DNA of 64,000 bases from Christiangramia sp. OXR-203 (GTDB taxonomy: Bacteria; Bacteroidota; Bacteroidia; Flavobacteriales; Flavobacteriaceae): assembly GCF_034372165.1 (NCBI RefSeq), contig NZ_CP139698.1, forward strand, positions 434,001 to 498,000, read 5' to 3'. Below are positions 17,061 through 26,184 of the stretch, piece after piece. Every line of letters begins with the position of its first letter. Within the stretch, counting starts at the first letter, position 1. The notes beneath the pieces are model-generated. The model saw only the letters and a list, made by a program, of their open reading frames with translations. It had not been told where the DNA came from and did no database searches. Both the position numbers and the translations under genes were made by a program.

Positions 17061-18502
17061 GCTTCATTTTCTGATGCTCGTTCTTTACTGAATAAATTCT
17101 TCTCCTTGATCATTTTAGCGGTAAGGCCTGGAACCATTTCTTCCCATTGCGGATTACCTTCCCGTATCATTTCATAGACTTTTCTAGGATGAATTTCTAG
17201 AGAATCTCTATCATACTCGGTAATATCGATTACCTTGTTATTGTCTATAAAGAAATTATAGAGCTCTCGCATTCTTGGATGCACTTTTAAATTCGAGCTA
17301 TCGATGATTTCCCCAGTTTTTTCATCAAGCATCGGGTAGAGGTATACCTTCAGACTTTTAAAGAAAAGTTTACCAAAGGCTTCCAGGATTCCACCGCTTA
17401 GGTGTCGGTAATATTTTTCATTGAAAATGTCCACGAGATTATCTGCACCCATGGCCAGACCCAGTTCTTTCTTGGTATGCTGCGCAAAATATTCCACAAC
17501 TTTATAATATTCCTGAAAATTGGAGATCATTACTGTCTGTCCCGAAGCACATAGAAGATCTGCACGATCCAGAAAATCTTTTTCGTTTATTTCACCTTCA
17601 GCTTTAAGATTGTTCAGGGTCATCTCAAAAATGGTGACCGTATTTTCAGGATCGACCTCTTCCTGTTCCAGAAACAGCTTCCGCGAGGTCATGTACATAT
17701 TTAGATTCAGATTGGTTACTGGACGAAAACTACCTCTAAGTGTAAGAATGTTCTTTTTATATAGTGCATTTGCAGGTAGAATATTGTTTCCGTCCTTGGA
17801 GAACATCACCGCATCTGTAATACCATCCTTGACAAGTTCCAGGCTCATCAGTCGGTTATCAACATCTTTAAAAACCGGACCGCGAAAGTTGATAGAATCA
17901 ATTTCGATCTTATCTGTACTTAAATGATCATATAGTTTTTTGATAAGCACCTTAGGATCATTACTCTGGTAAAATGCAGCATAAATAAGGTTTACACCCA
18001 TGATTCCCAGGCTAATTTGCTGTTGGGAAGCATTATTTTCATGAAACTGAACATGAAGTATAATCTCGCTATATTCCTGCTTTGGTTCTCGCTGAAATTT
18101 TATTCCCAGCCACCCGTGACCTTTGTATTTCTTTGCCCAGTCTATAGTAGCTACCGTATTAGCATAGCTGAAAAATAATTTATCTGGATATTTTTTTCTG
18201 GAAAGCCGCTTTTCGATCAAAGTTGCTTCATAATCGATCATGCCTTTTAATCGTGCCTCGGTAACATATCGGTTTTGAGGATCGAGTCCGTAGATCGCGT
18301 CACTAAAATCCTTATCGTAGGCACTAAGCGTTTTTGCAATTGTACCTTTAGGGTTTCTTGCTCTAAAAAAATGACGAACAGTTTCCTGTCCCGCTCCAAT
18401 TTCAGCGAAAGTTCCATAGATGTTTTCGTTGAGATTCAGGCGTGTGCACTTATTCTCTACGGAAAGTATATTTTGGAATTCATCCTCGCTTAATTCGGCC
18501 AT
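17057..18502 (-). CDS. Conserved-looking 481-residue cytosolic protein of unknown function
   Basis: I do not recognise a characterised family. The protein has no signal peptide or transmembrane helix and is rich in alternating helices and strands. Notable stretches are NENIYGTFAEIGAGQETVRHFFRA near the N-terminus, KLFFSYANTVATIDWAKKYKGHGWLGIKF at about 105-135, and QTVMISNFQEYYKVVEYFAQHTKKELGLAMG in the C-terminal third, a mixed alpha/beta pattern suggestive of an enzyme or nucleotide-binding protein. There is no P-loop or HxGH motif. Codon use resembles the neighbours. The gene is monocistronic and convergent with the methyltransferase. Confidence 0.75.
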   Translation of the reverse strand: MAELSEDEFQNILSVENKCTRLNLNENIYGTFAEIGAGQETVRHFFRARNPKGTIAKTLSAYDKDFSDAIYGLDPQNRYVTEARLKGMIDYEATLIEKRLSRKKYPDKLFFSYANTVATIDWAKKYKGHGWLGIKFQREPKQEYSEIILHVQFHENNASQQQISLGIMGVNLIYAAFYQSNDPKVLIKKLYDHLSTDKIEIDSINFRGPVFKDVDNRLMSLELVKDGITDAVMFSKDGNNILPANALYKKNILTLRGSFRPVTNLNLNMYMTSRKLFLEQEEVDPENTVTIFEMTLNNLKAEGEINEKDFLDRADLLCASGQTVMISNFQEYYKVVEYFAQHTKKELGLAMGADNLVDIFNEKYYRHLSGGILEAFGKLFFKSLKVYLYPMLDEKTGEIIDSSNLKVHPRMRELYNFFIDNNKVIDITEYDRDSLEIHPRKVYEMIREGNPQWEEMVPGLTAKMIKEKNLFSKERASENEA

Positions 18503-18675
18503 TTGCAGATTGTTTTGGTTGGTAGCTGAAAGTTAGGAATATTAAAACAACCGACTGCCCGTTTTAAGTAATGTTTAAAAGAATTTAACTCGATAAAGCT
18601 TCAGTAGAACGCCTAATTTTTACAGTTGAAAATTGCATTGAAATTTAAGTAACTTGAACTTCAAATAATTTTTCC

Positions 18676-19122
18676 ATGAAGAAACTTCTAATTATCCTGA
18701 TTGCATTTCTGGGTTACAACTGCAGTGCTCAGACTAATAACTTCAGTTTTAACAAGGATCATGACGCATTGCTTGTAAAAGATCTCTCTCGCTCGGCAAA
18801 ATTTTATTCCGAAGTATTAGGACTGGAAGAAATAGATAATGGAGGATTGGCTGCCAGTATCAGGTGGTTTCAGCTTAAAGATTCCGTACAGATTCATTTG
18901 ATCGAGAGCGAGGAAACTCCTGCTACCCACAAAGGTGTACACATGAACTTAAATACTTCGGAATTGGATAAGTTCATGAAGTTTCTACACGAGCAGAATA
19001 TTCCGTTTGAAAACTGGCCGGGCATAAGTAATACAACAAATACCCGCCCGGATGGAGTTAAGCAGATCTACCTGCAGGATCCAGACGGTTACTGGATCGA
19101 GATCAACGACAATCAGCTTTAA
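18676..19122 (+). CDS. Exported VOC (glyoxalase/bleomycin-resistance fold) protein
   Basis: This 148-residue protein has a signal peptide (MKKLLIILIAFLGYNCSAQ) followed by one vicinal-oxygen-chelate domain: DHDALLVKDLSRSAKFYSEVLGLEEI, then VQIHLIESEE and IYLQDPDGYWIEIND, with the metal-ligand-like His and Glu in these strands. VOC proteins with an export signal are less common than cytosolic ones, so it would act in the periplasm or as a surface protein. Substrate unknown. Its TAA overlaps the stop of the convergent SulP gene. Confidence 0.85.
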   Translation: MKKLLIILIAFLGYNCSAQTNNFSFNKDHDALLVKDLSRSAKFYSEVLGLEEIDNGGLAASIRWFQLKDSVQIHLIESEETPATHKGVHMNLNTSELDKFMKFLHEQNIPFENWPGISNTTNTRPDGVKQIYLQDPDGYWIEINDNQL

Positions 19123-20657
19123 GATTCATCTGCCGCCACTTTGTAATCAGGATCTTCCAGAATATTAACTTCTATGATTGCATCTGCATTTTTTAGTAAT
19201 CTAATGCAGTCATCGCTTAAATGTCTAAGATGAACTTTTTTGCCCACCTTGCTATATTTCTGAGTCACGGCATTCAAGGCTTCAATCGCCGACATATCAG
19301 AAACGCGACTGTCTTTAAAGTCGATAATGATCTCTTCTGGATCGTTCAGAGCATCAAATTTTTCAGCAAAATTAGTGGTAGAAGCAAAGAATAAAGGTCC
19401 GTAGATCTCGTAATGCTTTACCCTATTTTCATCTATAAATTTTCTAGCTCTAATTCTTTTCGCACTTTCCCAGGCAAAGAATAGTGCAGAAAGGATCACG
19501 CCTACCAGAACTGCCAGGGCAAGGTTATGCAGGAATACGGTAATTAACGCCACGATAACTACTAGGAAAATATCCTTTTTAGGTACCTTATTAAAGATCT
19601 TCAAACTAACCCATTCAAAAGTTCCTATAGCCACCATGATCATTACACCAACCAGTGCTGCCATTGGTAGTTTTTCGATAATAGGAGCACCAAATAAAAT
19701 GATCGCAAGAATTGTAAAAGCTGCAATAATACCAGATAAACGGGCTCTTGATCCAGCAGAAAGGTTTACAAGAGTTTGAGCGATCATTGGGCAACCACCC
19801 ATTCCGAAGAAAAATCCGTTTAGAATATTAGAACCACCCTGGGCGATACATTCTCTGTTACCATTTCCTTTAGTTTCAGTGATCTCATCTACCAGGTTTA
19901 GGGTTAACAAACCTTCAGTTAAACCAACTGCTGCCATGATCATGGAATAAGGAGCAATCAATTCTATGGTTTCCCAGGTTAGAGGAATTTGAGGAATATG
20001 GAATGGAGGAAAACCACCACTTACAGAGGCGATGTCTTTTACTGTTTTAGTGTCTATTCCGAAGAAATATACCAGCAGAAACACTACAATAATGGCGACT
20101 AAAGAAGAAGGAACAGCTTTAGTGACTTTAGGCAAAAGCACAACGATGGCAATTGTTAAAGCGACCAGGCCACCCATTATATAAAGTGCAGTTCCAGAAA
20201 GCCATTCTATATCACCGTTCACCACGGTTTTAAACTGATCCAGCTGAGACATGAAGATCACGATAGCCAGACCATTCACAAACCCGAACATTACGGGATG
20301 AGGTACCAGTCTTATAAATTTACCAAGCTTGAATACACCAATAATTATCTGAAATACTCCTGCTAATGCTACTGCTGCAAGAACATATTCTAGTCCGTCT
20401 GACTTCATTAAGGCGATTAAAACAATGACTGTTGCACCGGCACCTCCAGAGATCATTCCCGGTCTGCCACCAAATATTGCGGTAACTAAGCCAGCAATGA
20501 AAGAAGCGTAAAGACCCATTAGCGGAGGAAAACCAGCCAGAATAGCGAAGGAAAGTGACTCGGGAATCATGGTCATAGCAACCGTTAATCCAGCAAGCAC
20601 TTCAGTTTTGTAATTAACCTGTTGTTTGAAGTCGAATAAGTTCAGAACTTTTTTCAT
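19119..20657 (-). CDS. SulP-family inorganic anion transporter with STAS domain
   Basis: This 512-residue inner-membrane protein has the SulP N-terminal signature (VNYKTEVLAGLTVAMTMIPESLSFAILAGFPPLMGLYASF), about 12-14 hydrophobic helices (residues 20-400) and a C-terminal cytoplasmic STAS domain (about 405-500, IIDFKDSRVSDMSAIEALNAV). SulP members move sulfate, bicarbonate or dicarboxylates coupled to Na+ or H+; no carbonic anhydrase or sulfate gene is adjacent, so the anion is undetermined. Dyads containing TGATT lie just upstream of its promoter. Confidence 0.92.
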   Translation of the reverse strand: MKKVLNLFDFKQQVNYKTEVLAGLTVAMTMIPESLSFAILAGFPPLMGLYASFIAGLVTAIFGGRPGMISGGAGATVIVLIALMKSDGLEYVLAAVALAGVFQIIIGVFKLGKFIRLVPHPVMFGFVNGLAIVIFMSQLDQFKTVVNGDIEWLSGTALYIMGGLVALTIAIVVLLPKVTKAVPSSLVAIIVVFLLVYFFGIDTKTVKDIASVSGGFPPFHIPQIPLTWETIELIAPYSMIMAAVGLTEGLLTLNLVDEITETKGNGNRECIAQGGSNILNGFFFGMGGCPMIAQTLVNLSAGSRARLSGIIAAFTILAIILFGAPIIEKLPMAALVGVMIMVAIGTFEWVSLKIFNKVPKKDIFLVVIVALITVFLHNLALAVLVGVILSALFFAWESAKRIRARKFIDENRVKHYEIYGPLFFASTTNFAEKFDALNDPEEIIIDFKDSRVSDMSAIEALNAVTQKYSKVGKKVHLRHLSDDCIRLLKNADAIIEVNILEDPDYKVAADES

Positions 20658-20691
20658 AATGAGGCTTTTTCAGCTTAATTTTAAGAAGCGG

Positions 20692-20699
20692 CAAAAATA
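20692..20699 (-). promoter_or_regulatory. -7 promoter box of the SulP gene
   Basis: Read on the minus strand this is TATTTTTG, an exact TAnnTTTG match, 34 bases before the ATG at 20657. Confidence 0.55.
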
Positions 20700-20722
20700 G
20701 TCATTAAAAACAGAAGCGCAAC

Positions 20723-20769
20723 TCAATCAGATTTTTGATTGAAATTTTTACTAAATTTTGATTATCAAA
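20723..20769. promoter_or_regulatory. Two TGATT-containing dyads upstream of the SulP promoter
   Basis: TCAATCA-N6-TGATTGA (20723-20742) and TTTGAT-T-ATCAAA (20757-20769) are perfect inverted repeats sharing the TGATT/AATCA core, lying upstream of the SulP -7 box. They could be sites for one regulator. The facing era promoter is over 110 bases away. Confidence 0.35.
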
Positions 20770-20882
20770 TGATTATATTCATAATATCATACTAGAAAGG
20801 TGAGCTAAATAGCAAATTTCAGTGGGCTGAACGCCGAATGTTAGAAAATGAACAAACATTAGGTAACAGTTTACAAATGAAA

Positions 20883-20890
20883 TACCTTTG
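20883..20890 (+). promoter_or_regulatory. -7 promoter box of era
   Basis: TACCTTTG matches TAnnTTTG exactly, 14 bases before the era ATG at 20905. No clear -33 TTTG is seen at the expected distance. Confidence 0.55.
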
Positions 20891-20904
20891 CAAAAATTTT
20901 CATT

Positions 20905-21792
20905 ATGGCACATAAGGCCGGTTTCGTAAATATCATAGGTAACCCCAATGTTGGGAAATCCACTTTAATGAATGCTTTCGTAGGTGAAAGGCTTTCAATA
21001 ATTACTTCAAAAGCACAAACAACCCGTCATAGGATTCTGGGTATTGTGAATGGAGAAGATTTCCAGATGATCTTGAGTGATACACCCGGGATCATTAAAC
21101 CAGCTTACGAGCTACAGGCTTCCATGATGGATTTTGTGAAATCTGCCTTTGAAGATGCAGATGTTCTGATCTATATTGTTGAAATTGGAGAAGAAGGATT
21201 AAAGGATGAAGCATTCTTTAAAAAGATCGAAAACTCTGAAGTACCGGTTTTATTATTACTGAATAAGATCGATAAATCAAACCAGGATCAACTTGAAGAA
21301 CAGGTTAAGTACTGGAGTGAAAAAGTACCAACAGCCGAAATTCACCCAATTTCAGCATTGGAAGGTTTCAATGTTGCAGAGGTATTTAACAGGATCATCG
21401 AGTTATTACCAGAATCTCCGGCTTTTTACCCTAAAGATACGCTTACCGATAAGCCTGAACGATTTTTCGTGAACGAGATCATTCGTGAAAAGATTCTTAT
21501 GCATTACAAAAAGGAAATTCCTTATAGTGTAGAGATCGAAACTGGAGAATTCTTTGAAGAGGAGAAGATCATCAGGATGCGTAGCGTGATTATGGTAGAA
21601 CGAGATACCCAGAAGGGGATCATTATTGGTCATAAAGGTGCTGCATTAAAAAGAGTAGGAGTAGAGGCTAGAAAGGATCTGGAGAAATTCTTCGGAAAAC
21701 AGGTTCATTTAGAACTTTATGTAAAAGTGAATAAGAACTGGAGAAGTGATGCCAGGCAGCTGAAGAGATTTGGCTATACAGATAAGAAGTAA
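20905..21792 (+). CDS. era: GTPase Era
   Basis: This 295-residue Ras-like GTPase assists 16S rRNA processing and 30S assembly. The G1 motif is GNPNVGKST, G2 includes TTRHRILG, G3 is DTPG, G4 is NKID, G5 is SALEG, and the C-terminal KH RNA-binding domain (about 205-290) carries GIIIGHKGAALKRVG. Length matches Era. Its own -7 box lies 14 bases upstream, and the related GTPase gene der follows 78 bases downstream with a separate promoter. Confidence 0.97.
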   Translation: MAHKAGFVNIIGNPNVGKSTLMNAFVGERLSIITSKAQTTRHRILGIVNGEDFQMILSDTPGIIKPAYELQASMMDFVKSAFEDADVLIYIVEIGEEGLKDEAFFKKIENSEVPVLLLLNKIDKSNQDQLEEQVKYWSEKVPTAEIHPISALEGFNVAEVFNRIIELLPESPAFYPKDTLTDKPERFFVNEIIREKILMHYKKEIPYSVEIETGEFFEEEKIIRMRSVIMVERDTQKGIIIGHKGAALKRVGVEARKDLEKFFGKQVHLELYVKVNKNWRSDARQLKRFGYTDKK

Positions 21793-21815
21793 CTACATTT
21801 CAAGAATACGGGAAG

Positions 21816-21847
21816 TTGAGCTAATTAGCTTAAAATCATTAATTTTG
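21816..21847 (+). promoter_or_regulatory. Promoter of der with palindrome in the spacer
   Basis: TTG at 21816-21818 and TAATTTTG at 21840-21847 are 21 bases apart, the same spacing as the tRNA promoter. Between them AGCTAATTAGCT (21819-21830) is a perfect 12-base palindrome in the spacer, in a position where a bound protein would block RNA polymerase. Confidence 0.5.
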
Positions 21848-21870
21848 CTTCCTGAAATCAATATCATATT

Positions 21871-23175
21871 ATGGGCAATATTGTCGCCATTGTAGGGAGA
21901 CCAAACGTTGGTAAATCTACTTTTTTTAACAGGCTTATACAGCGTAGAGAAGCCATCATCGATTCTGTTAGTGGTGTGACCAGGGACAGACATTATGGAA
22001 AATCTGACTGGAACGGTCATAAATTCTCCCTTATCGATACCGGTGGGTATGTGAAAGGTAGCGACGATGTTTTTGAAGCTGAAATCGATAAGCAAGTAGA
22101 ACTTGCGATCGAAGAAGCAGATGCGATCATTTTTATTGTAGATGTGGAAACAGGAGTGACATCTATGGATGAAGAAGTAGCCAACCTACTTCGTAGAGTG
22201 GACAAGCCCGTTTTACTTGCAGTGAATAAAGTGGATAATAACAAACGTCTTGCAAACGCGGTAGAATTTTACTCGCTTGGTCTGGGTGATTATTTTCCAA
22301 TTGCCAGTACAAATGGTAGTGGAACCGGAGATCTTCTGGATGCACTTGTAGAAGCTCTGCCAGTAATTGAGGAAGAGGAAGATACAGAATTACCAAGATT
22401 TGCGGTCGTTGGCCGTCCAAATGCAGGGAAATCATCATTTATTAATTCCCTTATTGGGGAAGATCGATATATCGTAACCGATATTGCCGGGACTACCCGT
22501 GACTCTATCGATACAAGGTATAACAGGTTTGGTTTTGAATTTAACCTTGTTGATACTGCCGGAATTCGTAGAAAATCAAAGGTTAAGGAAAACCTGGAAT
22601 TTTATTCAGTAATGCGTTCTGTACGTGCGATCGAGAACTGTGATGTTTGTCTTTTAGTACTCGATGCAACCCGTGGATTTGATGGTCAGGTTCAGAATAT
22701 CTTCTGGCTAGCTCAGAGAAACTCTAAGGGAATCGTAATTCTGGTAAATAAGTGGGATCTTCTGGATAAGGAGACCAATACGCTTAAGGATTATGAAGCC
22801 ATGATTCGTCGTGAGATCGAACCATTTACAGATGTGCCGATTGTATTTATTTCTGTTCTAACTAAACAACGAGTTTTCAAAGCAATTGAAACTGCTGTAA
22901 AAGTCTTTGAAAACAGAAGTAAAAAGATCAAGACCCGTTTGCTTAACGATATCATGCTGGCGATCATTGAAAAGAATCCGCCACCGGCTTATAAAGGGAA
23001 ATACGTAAAGATCAAGTTCTGTACACAATTACCAACACCACATCCACAGTTTGCATTTTTCTGTAACCTGCCACAGTATGTACGTGATCCATATAAACGT
23101 TTCTTAGAGAATAAGTTGCGTCAGGAATTCGATTTTCAAGGGGTGCCTATCAGCATATTTTTTAGAAAAAAGTAA
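21871..23175 (+). CDS. der: GTPase Der (EngA)
   Basis: This 434-residue protein has two tandem GTPase domains followed by a KH-like domain, the defining arrangement of Der, required for 50S ribosome assembly. G1 motifs are GRPNVGKST (first domain) and GRPNAGKSS (second), with DTGG and DTAG G3 motifs and NKVD/NKWD G4 motifs. The C-terminal KH-like domain spans about residues 350-434. Length is typical. Confidence 0.97.
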   Translation: MGNIVAIVGRPNVGKSTFFNRLIQRREAIIDSVSGVTRDRHYGKSDWNGHKFSLIDTGGYVKGSDDVFEAEIDKQVELAIEEADAIIFIVDVETGVTSMDEEVANLLRRVDKPVLLAVNKVDNNKRLANAVEFYSLGLGDYFPIASTNGSGTGDLLDALVEALPVIEEEEDTELPRFAVVGRPNAGKSSFINSLIGEDRYIVTDIAGTTRDSIDTRYNRFGFEFNLVDTAGIRRKSKVKENLEFYSVMRSVRAIENCDVCLLVLDATRGFDGQVQNIFWLAQRNSKGIVILVNKWDLLDKETNTLKDYEAMIRREIEPFTDVPIVFISVLTKQRVFKAIETAVKVFENRSKKIKTRLLNDIMLAIIEKNPPPAYKGKYVKIKFCTQLPTPHPQFAFFCNLPQYVRDPYKRFLENKLRQEFDFQGVPISIFFRKK

Positions 23176-23218
23176 AAGAAACCTTAAACTTTTAACGTTG
23201 TAGGTAGTCTAAATCTCA

Positions 23219-23246
23219 AACCAATGTTCAGTAATGAGCATTGGTT
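23219..23246 (+). terminator. Hairpin after der, possible terminator
   Basis: AACCAATG and CATTGGTT form a perfect eight-base stem around a 12-base loop, followed by CAATTTTT. It probably ends der transcription. An ATG at 23224 lies inside the stem, so it is unlikely to be a start codon. Confidence 0.55.
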
Positions 23247-23265
23247 CAATTTTTATACTATTTAT

Positions 23266-26025
23266 ATGCGAAATTATTTCAGCTTAATGCTACTTTTAGT
23301 GAGTGCGCTAAGCTTTGCTCAGGAATTCGAAGTATCCGGAAAGATCGTTGATACAGAATCCAATCCTCTTGAATCTGCCACTGTTTATGTTGAAAAGATT
23401 GCTGATAGCAGTCTGGTCACCTACACGATTTCTGAAAAGGACGGGAGTTTCCTTCTTAAGGGAAATACCGAAAATAAAGCTGTAAATCTTTACGTAAGCT
23501 ACGCTGGTTTTAAACCTTACCGTAAGCAAATAGAAATTACCAAAAAGCAGGATGTAGGTGCTATTTCTCTGGAAATTCTGGATAACGCGCTGGATGAGGT
23601 TACACTAACCGCTACAAGAGCACCTATATCTGTTAAACAGGATACGCTGGAGTTCAATGCGAATTCTTTCAATACCAGACAGGATGCTAATCTGGAAGAG
23701 CTCATGAAAAAGCTGCCGGGAGTAGAAGTGGATAGTGATGGTAATATTACCGTGAACGGAAAGCCTGTTTCGAGAATCCTGGTAAACGGTAAGGAATTCT
23801 TCGGAAATGATCCCAAGATCGCTACGAAAAACCTTCCGAAGGAAATCATAGATAAGATCCAGGTAGTAGACACCAAGACAAGAAGCGAAGAATTTACCGG
23901 AAAGGCGGGAGATTCAGAAAACAAAACCATCAATATTGAACTGAAGGAAGACAAGAACAAAGGCTGGTTTTCACGGGCAACTGCCGGTGGTGGTACAGAT
24001 GACCGATATGAGCTTAGTGGTATCGCCAATTATTTTAAGGATGACCTCAGGGTAAGTGTACTTGCAAGTTCCAATAATATCAATAGTTCCGGATTTAGTT
24101 TTGATGAGGTTTTCGACATGATGGGTGGAAATGCCCGAAGTGTCAGGATCAACGGGAACGGAAGTTTCAGTATCAATGGAACCGGTTTTGGATCTAATAA
24201 TGGGATTACGAAATCCGAAACTGGCGGATTCAACTTTGTAAATGAATGGGCCAATGGGATGGAGCTCACTGCCGATTACTTCTATGGAGGATCAGATACA
24301 GAGACCAGAACCAGGGTCGAACGAGAGAATATTCTTCCAGATTCCAGATATTTCACTAATTCCACTAGCTCCAGTAATTTACTGAATGATAGTCACAGAG
24401 CGACACTTCGATACGAAGTAGAATTTGATACTCTTACCAGGCTCTCTATTGCACCAAAATTTAATGCCAACATTGGGACGTCCTTTCGAGATAGATTTGA
24501 AGAAAATCTTGATGAAAACATGCAACTTCAGAATACCACACTTATTGATGAAACTGAAGATCTTACGAGTCTGGATTTTAGTAACGACATCAATTTTATT
24601 AAACGTTTTGGAAGCAGGGGTTCTTATCTTCAACTGGATCTGGACCATGCCCACAGCAAACAGGAGAATGAGAACATTTACTTTTCTGAAAGTACGTTCA
24701 TAAATAATCCTGAAAATGATATCGTTCAGGATCAATTTATAGATCAGGATGAAAATTCCAATTCTTTTAGCGTTGGAGCTTCGAAAAGAAGTGTATTGGC
24801 AGATAAATTCTTTCTGGACATAAATTATGAGTTCGATACTCAAAAAAGTAGCAATACCAGAAGTGTTTTTGATGCTGTTGATGGTGAGTATACCAATTTC
24901 AATGAGCTGTTGAGTAATGATTTTGAATTCCGTAGTTTCAAACATACTCCAAACGTCGGTCTTAATTATGAAGGTGAGAAATGGCGCATTAGTTCTGAGG
25001 TTGGATTACTTAGTACAACTTTAAAAACTGAGAACTTTATGGAAGATATTCGCTTTGACAATACTTTTAATAATGTATATGTGGATGCCGATCTTCGTTA
25101 TTCTCCGGAAAGATCCAAAAGTATAAGTATTGGTTACAGCACGAATGCCGATGTACCTTCGGTGAGACAATTGCAACCTGTGGTGGATAGAACAAATCCT
25201 ACAAATATCATCATTGGTAACCCTGAGCTGGAACCAACTTTTAATCAGCGCGTGAACTTAAATTATAGAAACTTCGATTTTGCTTCACGAAGCGGAATCT
25301 TTGCATATGCCTATTTCAATTTCACAGATAACCAGGTGGCGGCAACCAGCAGCGTGGATAATTTTGTTAGAACTACAACTTATACCAATGTAGATGGAGT
25401 TATTAACGGAAATCTTGGAGCTTCTTACAGTAAAAGCTATAAGAAGGACGCTACAGAGTTTAGATATCGGATTGGAGCAAATGGAGGTTACAACAGGAAT
25501 GTAGGCTTTATTAATGCTGTACAGTATGAATCTGATCAATTTACAGTAACTCCTACTTTGAGACTTACTTACGCGATCGATGAAGTTTTGGAGATCGAGC
25601 CAGGCTATTCGGCGACATTTAACGATATTCAGTACGATATCAATAGTGGAAGAGATCAAAATTATGTAAATCATAGTTTATCTCTTGAAACTACCACGTA
25701 CTGGCCAAAGAACGTGGTTTTTGGAAATGATATTTCGTATAATAAATTCGGAAATGTTGCACCGGGATTCGACAGTACGAGTCTATTGTGGAATATGAGT
25801 CTTGGATACCAGTTCTTGAAAGACAATGCGACTGTCAAAGTAAAAGTGTATGATTTACTGGATCAAAATGTGGATACAAGAAGACTGGTAGGGGACGATT
25901 ATATTCAGGATGTGAACAACCTCGTGCTGCAACGATATGCAATGCTAAGCTTTACTTATAAGCTAAGTAGTTTTGGAGGGGGTAAGGCGCCATCAAGAAG
26001 AGGAAGTAGAATGATACGTATGTAA
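23266..26025 (+). CDS. Outer-membrane beta-barrel protein with carboxypeptidase-like plug (TonB-receptor-like)
   Basis: The protein is about 919 residues: signal peptide (RNYFSLMLLLVSALSFAQ), a carboxypeptidase-regulatory-like beta-sandwich (VSGKIVDTESNPLESATVYVE), a plug-like region (LEELMKKLPGVEVDSDGNITVNGKPVSRILVNGKEFFG), and a long barrel of alternating strands that ends in a strongly basic tail. This is the large flavobacterial 'outer membrane beta-barrel' family related to TonB-dependent receptors. No TonB box or SusD partner is recognisable, so substrate uptake is unproven. I chose the ATG at 23266 because it gives a normal signal peptide; the longer frame begins in a hairpin. Confidence 0.88.
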   Translation: MRNYFSLMLLLVSALSFAQEFEVSGKIVDTESNPLESATVYVEKIADSSLVTYTISEKDGSFLLKGNTENKAVNLYVSYAGFKPYRKQIEITKKQDVGAISLEILDNALDEVTLTATRAPISVKQDTLEFNANSFNTRQDANLEELMKKLPGVEVDSDGNITVNGKPVSRILVNGKEFFGNDPKIATKNLPKEIIDKIQVVDTKTRSEEFTGKAGDSENKTINIELKEDKNKGWFSRATAGGGTDDRYELSGIANYFKDDLRVSVLASSNNINSSGFSFDEVFDMMGGNARSVRINGNGSFSINGTGFGSNNGITKSETGGFNFVNEWANGMELTADYFYGGSDTETRTRVERENILPDSRYFTNSTSSSNLLNDSHRATLRYEVEFDTLTRLSIAPKFNANIGTSFRDRFEENLDENMQLQNTTLIDETEDLTSLDFSNDINFIKRFGSRGSYLQLDLDHAHSKQENENIYFSESTFINNPENDIVQDQFIDQDENSNSFSVGASKRSVLADKFFLDINYEFDTQKSSNTRSVFDAVDGEYTNFNELLSNDFEFRSFKHTPNVGLNYEGEKWRISSEVGLLSTTLKTENFMEDIRFDNTFNNVYVDADLRYSPERSKSISIGYSTNADVPSVRQLQPVVDRTNPTNIIIGNPELEPTFNQRVNLNYRNFDFASRSGIFAYAYFNFTDNQVAATSSVDNFVRTTTYTNVDGVINGNLGASYSKSYKKDATEFRYRIGANGGYNRNVGFINAVQYESDQFTVTPTLRLTYAIDEVLEIEPGYSATFNDIQYDINSGRDQNYVNHSLSLETTTYWPKNVVFGNDISYNKFGNVAPGFDSTSLLWNMSLGYQFLKDNATVKVKVYDLLDQNVDTRRLVGDDYIQDVNNLVLQRYAMLSFTYKLSSFGGGKAPSRRGSRMIRM

Positions 26026-26117
26026 TTATTGAATGTGGTAGGTATTTCGGTACAGATTTTCGGGAATTTAACCAGATAAGTCCGTTCAACGATTATTCAA
26101 TGACATAGCCGAAAAAA

Positions 26118-26172
26118 TTATGATTTAACTACTTAAGTGTTTATATTATAGTGAGTTAAGTATAAATCATAA
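26118..26172. repeat. Long AT-rich inverted repeat (stem-loop) before a small ORF
   Basis: Arms 26118-26136 (TTATGATTTA, AC, TACTTAA) and 26156-26172 (TTAAGTA, TAAATCATAA) pair over 17 bases with a two-base bulge, around a 19-base loop. It ends 12 bases before the ATG of the 49-residue gene. No T tract follows, so it is not a normal intrinsic terminator. Confidence 0.6.
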
Positions 26173-26184
26173 AACAACAGGCGT

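Noticed and set aside
23517-24029. A 170-codon minus-strand frame inside the same receptor gene
   Set aside because: Low-complexity Ser/Leu/Val composition is typical of antisense shadows.
24379-24945. A 188-codon minus-strand frame inside the outer-membrane receptor gene
   Set aside because: It is the shadow of a barrel-coding sequence; composition is dominated by Ile/Phe/Lys from antisense codons and there is no promoter.
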